Source: JBELMB01 sp042088665 (GTDB taxonomy: Bacteria; Pseudomonadota; Alphaproteobacteria; Rhodobacterales; Rhodobacteraceae). Taken from it: a DNA stretch of 11,759 bases. Positions within the stretch are counted from its first letter, which is position 1, and each line of letters opens with the position of its first letter. The DNA lies in contig JBELMB010000158.1 in the NCBI GenBank assembly GCA_042088665.1, forward strand, positions 1 to 11,759, read 5' to 3'. A program made the position numbers and the translations under genes. Below are positions 1 through 5,256 of this stretch, piece after piece. The notes below the pieces were generated by a model. The model was not told where the DNA came from. It saw only the letters and a program-made list of their open reading frames with translations, and searched no databases.

Positions 1-291
1 CTGGCGCAAGCGACCGTCTACCTCGCCTGCGCCCCGAAATCGAACGCGATCTATGTGGCCTACAAGGCGGCGCGTCGCATCTGTTTTGAAACCTGTCAGC
101 GGCGACCCTTGCCATTGGCCCCGGGCGAAGCGGTGGTTTTGCACCGTCTCGCCCTGCATGGTGTCGCGCCGTGGGCACCAGGTGCACAAGCTGCGCCGGA
201 AGGGCGCATGATCGCCTATTTCCGGCCTCAGATCGAAGGTGGCGTGGCGGCCTGGCTCTCCGAATCGGGGGAAAGTGTGGCACAATCATGA
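1..291 (+). CDS. Phytanoyl-CoA dioxygenase-like protein, C-terminal fragment (5' end outside window)
   Basis: Reading from base 1 in frame gives 96 C-terminal residues ending in TGA at 289-291; the start lies upstream of the window. The fragment resembles the end of the double-stranded beta-helix fold of Fe(II)/2-oxoglutarate oxygenases of the PhyH type. There is a 'PGEAVVLH' strand (residues 41-48), then 'LHG' whose His53 would be the distal metal ligand, then Arg69 in 'GRMIAYFRP' at the place where the co-substrate carboxylate is bound. The first metal-binding HxD motif would be upstream and cannot be checked. Such enzymes hydroxylate small organic substrates in the cytoplasm; the substrate cannot be told. 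The gene appears unrelated to the RTX-type genes that follow, from which it is separated by 188 non-coding bases. The family call rests on motif style only, so another cupin-type oxygenase is possible. Confidence 0.5.
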   Translation: MAQATVYLACAPKSNAIYVAYKAARRICFETCQRRPLPLAPGEAVVLHRLALHGVAPWAPGAQAAPEGRMIAYFRPQIEGGVAAWLSESGESVAQS

Positions 292-331
292 GTAGAATCA
301 GGCGGATATGTGGCGTGATTCGTTTCAAAAC

Positions 332-355
332 TGCTAACGATTTTGCGCGTTAGCA
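332..355. repeat. Inverted repeat, 8-bp arms, between dioxygenase gene and RTX-like gene
   Basis: TGCTAACG (332-339) and CGTTAGCA (348-355) are perfect reverse complements separated by 8 bases. The element starts 40 bases after the dioxygenase stop and about 125 bases before the likely ATG of the next gene, in a locally AT-richer stretch (about 305-400). No T-run follows, so it is not a standard intrinsic terminator. An operator or transcript-end hairpin are the alternatives. Nothing else that I can name is visible between 292 and 479. Confidence 0.45.
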
Positions 356-479
356 CAAACTAAAGCTGAAAAACTGGTTAATCTGTTTCAATTTCCCCTG
401 AAGTCCAAGGCTCTTGTTGCTTAACACCCATGCTGGGGCGACAGTGTTGGGACTGCTGTATTTTTTTGGGAATGGTGTG

Positions 480-1955
480 ATGTGGGTACTTTCGAGTCTA
501 CCCGCGCTGGGGTTTTCTGGTGTGGGCGGGTTGTCCAGCATTGGTATGTTTGATTCGAGGCAAAAAAGGGGCAGTGCGGCGTCGTTGCGCACGGCGATGG
601 CCCCTGACGAAGATGGCCCCGATGACGGCCGATCTGTCTGGGCGCGAACCGATATTTCAGGCTTGTTTCGCACATTGCGATGCGATTCGCAGATCTTGAA
701 TGCCGTGGGTAACGACCGACTGGACGGGGTCTTTGGCGATGACAGCATCGTCGATCCGGACAGCATGGATCTTGGTATCGATACCGCCGAGCTGCAGGAG
801 TTCATGTTCGGCGGGTTTTGCGATGACACTGTGTTCCTGTGCGAGGACGAGTTGCCATTGGATGCGCGGCGCGTGGGGTCTGCGCGCGGCAACGACCGGC
901 TCGAGGGGCCCCTCGGTTCGGATGTGATTGACGCTCCGAACGCAGCACAGGCCGTCGCGGGCGACACCAGGTCTGACCCGGATGTGGATCTGGAGGCTGA
1001 TCCGCATTGGGAAGCGGTGGAGCGGCACCTGAAAGAAGGCGCCGCGCGGGCCGCGCAACGGTCGGAGGCGCTGCGCGCGGCACAGGACGCAAAGCGTTTG
1101 GCGCAGAGCGTGGTCTCTGGCCAAGTGGTTGCGCATTTCTCCGCGCCTGCCGTGGGTCAAGCGATGGCACAGGTTGCCGGGGCTGCGACGGGGCAGGCCG
1201 TGGGCGTTGAGCGCTCGGGCGAAATCACCTCTTTCATGGCGGGGCGCAGGGATGACGCGCCCATGATGTCCACCTTGGTGGGGGACACGGTGCCGATCAC
1301 CGCCTGCGGGTCAACGGGCGGGATGTCCGGTGCGACAACGTCCCTGCATGACGCGGCGGCCGTGGCGCCCTCCGCGGAAGGGGCAACAGACGGGGCCACA
1401 CACGGGGCAACCGAGCGGGCAACCGTCACGTCGCAGCCGCCCTTGGGAACGAACTCGGCAACGACCGTGGCAACGAACCAAGGGGCTGACACCGGACCGG
1501 ACCTGGATCCTTCCACCGAAGCGCTGGCAAGACCCATGGCGCGGGTGTCCTTCCTCGCCTTCCATCCCAAAGCCTTGTCAAAGCGGACGTCCAAGGCGCT
1601 TTCGTCTTCGGCGGATGGCCCCATGGGGCAGCTATACACAATGGACGCCGGCGCTGCCCGCGATGGGACGCCCTCCGGCAATCCCGGGGCCAGTGCCGCG
1701 GCTGAACCATCGCAATGGGAGACAGAGCAGGCGCAAGAGGGGGAAATGACATTGCAAGACTTCGTTTCGGGCGAAGATGTGGTGCTGTTCCAGCTTGCGC
1801 CTTCGGATCTGAAACAGGCGCGCATCGCCATCGATCACAGTGGTGAGGTGTACCACGTGCGCGCGCTGGTAGGGGACAGTGTCGTGGCCAGTGCTTGTCT
1901 GACCTGCGCCGTGACCCGCGATGATGTCATGCTTCAGGCGCTGCCCGCGGCCTGA
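480..1955 (+). CDS. Degenerate RTX-like secreted or surface protein
   Basis: From the ATG at 480 the protein has 491 residues. An in-frame TTG at 414 or 417 (AAGG at 407-410) would add 21-22 residues; neither start has a strong ribosome binding site, and the ATG gives a short hydrophobic N-terminus like that of the next gene. Residues below are numbered from TTG 414. A hydrophobic segment covers about 11-45. Two copies of a degenerate calcium-repeat unit follow: 'GNDRLDGVFGDD' (99-110) and 'GNDRLEGPLGSD' (159-170), plus a broken unit 'GGFCDDTVF' (133-141). The middle (about 195-435) is rich in Ala, Thr, Gly and Ser, with a tandem GAT-x motif. The end, 'TLQDFVSGEDVVLFQLAP' onward (446-513), aligns by eye with the end of the neighbouring RTX protein. 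I infer a diverged relative of that gene; its function is unknown. Six cysteines (90, 136, 143, 298, 495, 498) are unusual for an RTX exoprotein. Confidence 0.65.
   Translation: MWVLSSLPALGFSGVGGLSSIGMFDSRQKRGSAASLRTAMAPDEDGPDDGRSVWARTDISGLFRTLRCDSQILNAVGNDRLDGVFGDDSIVDPDSMDLGIDTAELQEFMFGGFCDDTVFLCEDELPLDARRVGSARGNDRLEGPLGSDVIDAPNAAQAVAGDTRSDPDVDLEADPHWEAVERHLKEGAARAAQRSEALRAAQDAKRLAQSVVSGQVVAHFSAPAVGQAMAQVAGAATGQAVGVERSGEITSFMAGRRDDAPMMSTLVGDTVPITACGSTGGMSGATTSLHDAAAVAPSAEGATDGATHGATERATVTSQPPLGTNSATTVATNQGADTGPDLDPSTEALARPMARVSFLAFHPKALSKRTSKALSSSADGPMGQLYTMDAGAARDGTPSGNPGASAAAEPSQWETEQAQEGEMTLQDFVSGEDVVLFQLAPSDLKQARIAIDHSGEVYHVRALVGDSVVASACLTCAVTRDDVMLQALPAA
1380..1427 (+). repeat. 12-bp imperfect tandem repeat (4 units) inside the RTX-like gene
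   Basis: Four successive 12-base units (1380-1391, 1392-1403, 1404-1415, 1416-1427) share the core GGGC[AC]AC. The first three begin GGGGC and the last CGGGC. In frame they encode Gly-Ala-Thr-x, with x = Asp, His, Glu and Val, except that the last unit starts with Arg instead of Gly. This is a low-complexity linker in the Ala/Thr-rich middle of the protein and could vary in copy number between strains. Confidence 0.6.
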
Positions 1956-2151
1956 ACGCACCTTTTACAGAAGACCTGTCAGGGAGCCTCGCAGGGTCTG
2001 CCGTAAAGAAACCGGCCCACACACACCGCAAAGGGACTCCGGAGGGAGGGGCCGGAGCCTCTGCGGGGCCGCGACTCGTTCACATCTTCATCATTACGGT
2101 CGCCTCAGGGGTTAACACCAGAACCACAAAGCAACCGTATCCTCCATGAAT

Positions 2152-2177
2152 TTGGGAACAGTTCGACCGATTCCCAA
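2152..2177. promoter_or_regulatory. Inverted repeat TTGGGAA-N12-TTCCCAA, possible operator
   Basis: TTGGGAA (2152-2158) and TTCCCAA (2171-2177) are perfect 7-base reverse complements with a 12-base spacer. They lie about 93-118 bases upstream of the RTX start codon in the AT-rich part of the leader. Arm spacing of about two helical turns suits a dimeric regulator, but no matching consensus is known to me. The operator role is inference. Confidence 0.35.
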
Positions 2178-2209
2178 GAATCATCCACGAAAACCAGCCC
2201 AAAAACTAA

Positions 2210-2227
2210 ACAATTTGTAAAAATTGT
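2210..2227. promoter_or_regulatory. Inverted repeat ACAATTT-N4-AAATTGT, possible operator or promoter element
   Basis: ACAATTT (2210-2216) and AAATTGT (2221-2227) are perfect reverse complements around a 4-base centre. The element sits 43 bases before the RTX start codon, where a promoter or operator would be expected. It is the most AT-rich site in the leader. A regulator site is likelier than an RNA hairpin because the stem would be weak. No specific regulator can be named. Confidence 0.4.
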
Positions 2228-2257
2228 GGCGCTCACTACGGTCTGACTCGCCGTTTT

Positions 2258-2263
2258 AAGGAG
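2258..2263 (+). promoter_or_regulatory. Ribosome binding site of the RTX gene
   Basis: AAGGAG lies six bases before the ATG at 2270. It is a near-ideal Shine-Dalgarno sequence and fixes the start of the RTX protein. Confidence 0.8.
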
Positions 2264-2269
2264 AGTGTT

Positions 2270-3727
2270 ATGCTTTGGGCTTTTGGGACGTTGACCCTGC
2301 TGGCGCTGGTCGGGTTGCTGGATTTCGGATCAGATGACGATGAGGACAGCGGGGACAGTTCTCCGCCGGTGGATGAGACGCCGGTTGACCCGGTGGATTC
2401 CAGCCCCGAACCGCCGACGATCCCGAACGAAAATCCCGGCACGGATCCGGTCTCGATGACCTTTGGCGAAACCGACGACACGGTCACGCTGACCGCGCAG
2501 AGCGAGAGCGCGCAGGCCCTTGGGGGTGATGACCTTGTCGATGCGGGCGATGGCAATGACACGGTGGATGGTGGCGCCGGCGACGACACGGTGAACGGGG
2601 CGCGGGGCGATGACCTGCTGTACCTTGGCGAAGGCGATGACGTCGGCTCGGGCAATTCCGGCGATGACACCCTGCGCGGCGAAGCGGGCAACGACAGCCT
2701 GAACGGCAACCTCGGCGAGGATGTGTTGCGCGGCGGAGAGGGCGACGACCGCCTCGACGGTGGCCCGAACAACGACAAACTGTCGGGCGACGCGGGCGAT
2801 GACACCCTGCTGGGCGGCGACGGTCCCGATCTTCTGCTTGGGGGAACCGGCGCGGATTCGCTGGATGGCGGTGCCGGTGCGGACTCGCTCTATGGTCAAG
2901 AAGGCAGCGACACGCTGCTGGGCGGTGCGGATGACGACAGTCTCTATGCAAACCTCGGGTCCGACAGCGTGGATGGCGGCGCGGGTGATGACTTGATCCG
3001 TGGCGAGAACGGCGATCACACGCTGAACGGCGGCGACGGCAACGACCTGATCTTCGTCAACACCTATAGCGCTGGCGGGTCTGGTGCGCAGGTCATGGAC
3101 GGGGGCGCGGGCGACGACAGCCTCACCGGCGGGTTCGGCAATGACACGATGACCGGCGGAACCGGCAACGATGTGCTGGACACGGGTCCCAGCGGTGCGG
3201 ATCTGGCTTCGGGTGGCGAGGGCGACGACACCCTGATGGGCAATGGCGGTGCAGACACGCTTCTTGGTGAGGCCGGTGCGGATATGCTGAGCGGCGGCAT
3301 CAGCGCGGATTCGCTGGAGGGGGGTGCCGGTGACGACACGCTCGACGGCGGCAGCGGCAATGACATCCTGCGTGGCGGCGAGGGCGCGGACCAGATCCTT
3401 GGCGGGCCCGGAAATGACGTGGCCTATGGCGGCGCTGGCGCAGATGTCTTCGTGGTCGATGCAACACCGGAAGCCACGACCAACATGCCGCAATTCGGCC
3501 TGACGGTGGCGGATTTCACCTATACCGGCGCCGAGGCAGATGTCCTCGAAGTGATGCTGGCGCCCGGTCAGGACAGCTCTGACCTGAGCGTGACGGCGGA
3601 TCCTGTGACCGGTGATGCGCTCTTGACCATCACAGACAGTAACGGCGATGAGGCCACGCTGGCGCGGATCACGGGCGGTGTCGCCGGTGGCTTCAGCCTG
3701 TCGAATGTGATGGTGCTGACGGCCTGA
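2270..3727 (+). CDS. RTX calcium-binding protein (hemolysin-type repeats)
   Basis: A 485-residue protein with a strong ribosome binding site. Residues 1-20 are hydrophobic, followed by an acidic, Pro-rich stretch (21-75). Nine-residue repeats of the form GGxGxDxLx then run from about 85 to 397. After a partial first unit, 19 units keep perfect register from 94 to 264; a 15-residue insert (265-279) follows, then three units (280-306), a 10-residue irregular unit, and nine units (317-397), about 33 in all. In this family such repeats bind Ca2+ and fold into a parallel beta-roll outside the cell. The C-terminal 75 residues, from 'LTVADFTY', form a non-repeat cap with no recognisable enzyme domain. 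RTX proteins are usually exported by a type I secretion system, which is not encoded in the window. No protease, lipase or adhesin domain is seen, so the role (surface layer, biofilm, calcium binding) is open. It probably has its own promoter and ends at a terminator 35 bases downstream. Confidence 0.9.
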   Translation: MLWAFGTLTLLALVGLLDFGSDDDEDSGDSSPPVDETPVDPVDSSPEPPTIPNENPGTDPVSMTFGETDDTVTLTAQSESAQALGGDDLVDAGDGNDTVDGGAGDDTVNGARGDDLLYLGEGDDVGSGNSGDDTLRGEAGNDSLNGNLGEDVLRGGEGDDRLDGGPNNDKLSGDAGDDTLLGGDGPDLLLGGTGADSLDGGAGADSLYGQEGSDTLLGGADDDSLYANLGSDSVDGGAGDDLIRGENGDHTLNGGDGNDLIFVNTYSAGGSGAQVMDGGAGDDSLTGGFGNDTMTGGTGNDVLDTGPSGADLASGGEGDDTLMGNGGADTLLGEAGADMLSGGISADSLEGGAGDDTLDGGSGNDILRGGEGADQILGGPGNDVAYGGAGADVFVVDATPEATTNMPQFGLTVADFTYTGAEADVLEVMLAPGQDSSDLSVTADPVTGDALLTITDSNGDEATLARITGGVAGGFSLSNVMVLTA

Positions 3728-3761
3728 GGTTTACAGGCGCGTGACGGGCGCTGGACGGCGC

Positions 3762-3799
3762 AAAGGGGGCAGGGCACCACATGGTGAGCTGCCCCTTTT
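3762..3799 (+). terminator. Intrinsic terminator of the RTX gene
   Basis: AAAGGGGGCAG (3762-3772) pairs with CTGCCCCTTTT (3789-3799) over 11 positions, with one G-U. An inner CACC/GGTG stem (3775-3778, 3783-3786) closes an ACAT loop. The stem ends in four T. It lies 35 bases after the RTX stop codon, which is the expected place and orientation. The A-run on the 5' side gives it some activity in the reverse direction in principle. Confidence 0.85.
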
Positions 3800-4128
3800 C
3801 GTGTGTCGGCGCGATGCGGGGACGGGTAAGTCGGGGCGTTCCTGCGTTTCCGCATTGCTTGGCGCCTTTGATGGAACACCGGGTTCTCAGCCGGCATTCG
3901 CCCGGGCCGGATTGAGACAGCCAAAGGCGTCTTCATGGCTCAAGCAAAAGGGCGACGCGCGTTGCAACACGCGCTTGTCTTGGCAGGTCGTCAAACGGAG
4001 AGATCATAGCCCGGGCTGACGTCAGCCCGAGGAGGGCCGCGCATCGCGCCCGAGATGCAAGGAACCCGAAGTCGCAAAGGAAAGGCAGTGGTACGCACCA
4101 GCGTCCCGGACGCTGAGACGAGGCGCGC
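3800..4128. other. Convergent non-coding region rich in palindromes
   Basis: No supported gene lies between the RTX terminator and the stop of the minus-strand DUF1289 gene. The stretch holds several perfect inverted repeats: CGCCTTTG/CAAAGGCG (3863-3870, 3922-3929), GCGCGT/ACGCGC (3957-3962, 3969-3974), an 18-base palindrome (4012-4029), and CAGCGTC/GACGCTG with a 3-base loop (4099-4105, 4109-4115). The last begins 14 bases beyond the DUF1289 stop and could mark its transcript end, though no T-run follows on that strand. No tRNA or known RNA is recognised. Confidence 0.55.
4012..4029. repeat. Perfect 18-bp palindrome
   Basis: The sequence is its own reverse complement around 4020/4021: the half-site CGGGCTGAC is followed directly by GTCAGCCCG. 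It lies between convergent genes, about 100 bases downstream of the DUF1289 stop on the minus strand. With no spacer it suits a dimeric DNA-binding protein or a cruciform better than an RNA hairpin. No T-run flanks it on either strand. Confidence 0.6.
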
Positions 4129-4362
4129 CTAGCCCTGACGCAAGCGCGCCGCCCGCCCGCCGCGGCGCATTTTCAAGGCACCGGCGCGTTCGGGCAGTTC
4201 GGCCATCAGAGTGCTGCGGGACTCCGGCGTCATGCGCGACCACTGCGTGATCTCGTCGATCGTCCGCAGACAGCCGGTGCACAGACCCGACGCGGGGTGC
4301 ACCACGCAGATATTCACGCATGGGCTTTCGATTTCGTCACGTAGCCAGGTGTCGTCTTTCAT
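4129..4362 (-). CDS. DUF1289 family small cysteine-rich protein
   Basis: A 77-residue protein from the ATG at 4362. The frame stays open to a TTG at 4425, but the ATG gives the usual family opening, a short charged stretch followed by 'IESPCVNIC'. Four cysteines are arranged C15-x3-C19-x8-C28-x2-C31, followed by 'TIDEITQWSRMTPESR', the hallmark of DUF1289. The cysteines suggest a metal or iron-sulfur site, but the family has no established function. The tail is basic ('MRRGGRAARLRQ'). It lies 66 bases downstream of ruvX on the same strand, an arrangement I recall as common in Rhodobacterales, so the two are probably co-transcribed. The ribosome binding site is weak (GGCGG about 8 bases upstream). 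Confidence 0.85.
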   Translation of the reverse strand: MKDDTWLRDEIESPCVNICVVHPASGLCTGCLRTIDEITQWSRMTPESRSTLMAELPERAGALKMRRGGRAARLRQG

Positions 4363-4428
4363 CCACTTGCCGCCGTCTTTTGCGTTCCATCCCGATGGGG
4401 GTTTGCGACATCGCTTACCACCCAAGTG

Positions 4429-4911
4429 CTAATGCCCGCTTTCGTTGCGCAAATTCTGCAAACGGTCGAGCGCTCCTTGCAGGATATAGGAAGCGGCGAC
4501 GTGATCTATGACCTCTGCGCGACGTTTTCGTGTCGTATCTGCTTCCAGAAGTGCTTTTTCTGCTGCAACGGTCGAGAGACGCTCATCCCAAAAGCCAATC
4601 GGCCCTTCCCAGATCGCGGCAAAGTTGCGGGCGAAGGCGCGTGTGGCCTGACAGCGTGGCCCTTCAGAGCCGTCCATGTTGCGGGGCAGGCCGAGGACCA
4701 GACCGCAGATGTCGCGTTCCGACAACAGGCTCTGCAGACGCGCGGCATCCAGCGTGAATTTCTTGCGCCGGACGGTTTCGAGGGGCGTGGCGACGCTGCG
4801 CAGGCCGTCTGACACCGCGACGCCGATGGTCTTGGTGCCCAGATCCAGCCCGGCCAGAGCCCCGGCGCGGGGCAGGGTGGCGGCAAATTCACCGATGTCG
4901 TCATGGATCAT
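4429..4911 (-). CDS. ruvX: RuvX/YqgF family Holliday junction resolvase-like protein
   Basis: A 160-residue protein of the RNase H fold, starting at ATG 4911 ('MIHDDIGEF'); an ATG nine codons upstream (4938) has no better ribosome binding site. The family motifs are present in order: 'GLDLGTKTIGVAVSD' (21-35) with the first catalytic Asp at 23, 'LGLPRNMDGSEG' (73-84), 'DERLST' (109-114) with Glu110, and 'IDHVAASYILQ' (135-145) with Asp136. YqgF proteins cleave branched DNA in vitro and in some bacteria act in 16S rRNA 5'-end maturation; which role applies here cannot be told. Length fits the family (about 140-160). It precedes the DUF1289 gene and follows ccmI on the same strand after a 345-base gap that carries a probable ccmI terminator, so it likely has its own promoter. 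Confidence 0.93.
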   Translation of the reverse strand: MIHDDIGEFAATLPRAGALAGLDLGTKTIGVAVSDGLRSVATPLETVRRKKFTLDAARLQSLLSERDICGLVLGLPRNMDGSEGPRCQATRAFARNFAAIWEGPIGFWDERLSTVAAEKALLEADTTRKRRAEVIDHVAASYILQGALDRLQNLRNESGH

Positions 4912-4980
4912 GGTCTTGTGCCCCGGCTGTGTTGCCATGCGTGGCTGCGGTGTTTGCCCTGTCGAGTCAAGCCGTCACGC

Positions 4981-5016
4981 GCGTGTCTAGGTGCGTGTTT
5001 GGGCGCGTGTCGGGAC
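4981..5016. repeat. 12-bp tandem repeat, three imperfect units
   Basis: Units start at 4981, 4993 and 5005. All begin GCGTGT, followed by CTAGGT, TTGGGC and CGGGAC respectively. They lie about 70-105 bases upstream of the ruvX start on the minus strand. The function is unknown; replication slippage is the simplest origin. Confidence 0.55.
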
Positions 5017-5090
5017 ATGGACCGGTCAAGTCGGGACCGGGTGGGATCCCGTTTCAGCGGGGGGCAAGGCTGTGCCAAAGCCCGCGCCCG

Positions 5091-5110
5091 CCACGTCCCG
5101 CCACGTCCCG
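5091..5110. repeat. 10-bp perfect tandem duplication
   Basis: CCACGTCCCG occurs twice in direct succession (5091-5100, 5101-5110), followed by a partial third unit (CCA). It is non-coding, in the ccmI-ruvX gap. Confidence 0.6.
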
Positions 5111-5221
5111 CCAAGCGGGCCCTGCCTCTCGTGCCGTTCGAGGGCACCGCGCCGCAATCCTCCTCGGGGTCAACCACACTTGGATGGGCGCCCACCGGTC
5201 TGATCCACCCCCTCCTGTCGC

Positions 5222-5250
5222 AAAAGCGCGCCTCGGCGCAGGGGGCGCTT
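5222..5250 (-). terminator. Probable intrinsic terminator of ccmI
   Basis: On the minus strand AAGCGC (5250-5245) pairs with GCGCTT (5229-5224), and the second arm runs into a TTTT tract (5225-5222). The hairpin starts seven bases after the ccmI stop codon. The 15-base loop is itself GC-rich and can form an alternative GCGCC/GGCGC pairing. The T-run is short, so the call is moderate. Confidence 0.5.
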
Positions 5251-5256
5251 GGCGCC

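Larger units (their letters stand above)
1956..2269. other. 314-base intergenic region between the two RTX-type genes
   Basis: No credible gene is visible. The first half is GC-rich and holds an interrupted inverted repeat, CCGGCCC (2012-2018) with GGGCCGG (2049-2055), enclosing the 8-base palindrome CTCCGGAG (2037-2044); no T-run follows it. The second half (about 2105-2228) is distinctly AT-richer and carries two further inverted repeats, listed separately. The length and composition argue that the downstream RTX gene has its own promoter, but I cannot pick convincing -35 and -10 boxes. Confidence 0.6.
4912..5256. other. 345-base non-coding region between ccmI and ruvX
   Basis: This GC-rich stretch carries no supported gene; open frames here are extensions of shadows of ccmI and ruvX. 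It contains two short tandem-repeat clusters (4981-5016 and 5091-5110) and, next to ccmI, a minus-strand terminator-like hairpin (5222-5250). The ruvX promoter should lie here on the minus strand, but no convincing boxes were found. Confidence 0.55.

Noticed and set aside
350..1160. Minus-strand open frames opposite the start of the RTX-like gene
   Set aside because: The Ser/Pro/Arg-rich products have no motif, whereas the plus-strand frame shares N- and C-terminal features with the neighbouring RTX gene.
1968..1999. Possible lux-box-like dyad (GACCTG ... CAGGGTC) after the RTX-like gene
   Set aside because: The arms match only partly and the spacing exceeds that of known lux boxes.
2012..2055. 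CCGGCCC/GGGCCGG as terminator of the RTX-like gene
   Set aside because: The 30-base loop and absence of a following T-run do not fit an intrinsic terminator, so it is kept only as an inverted repeat in the intergenic description.
2330..3493. 387-codon open frame on the minus strand opposite the RTX gene
   Set aside because: It mirrors the repeated GGCGATGAC-like codons of the RTX repeats, giving a monotonous 'VIA/VVA' protein with no motif, and it lacks a ribosome binding site.
4022..4321. 99-codon minus-strand open frame overlapping the DUF1289 gene
   Set aside because: It lies in another frame of the same strand as the DUF1289 gene, whose four-cysteine signature is clear; the product has no motif.
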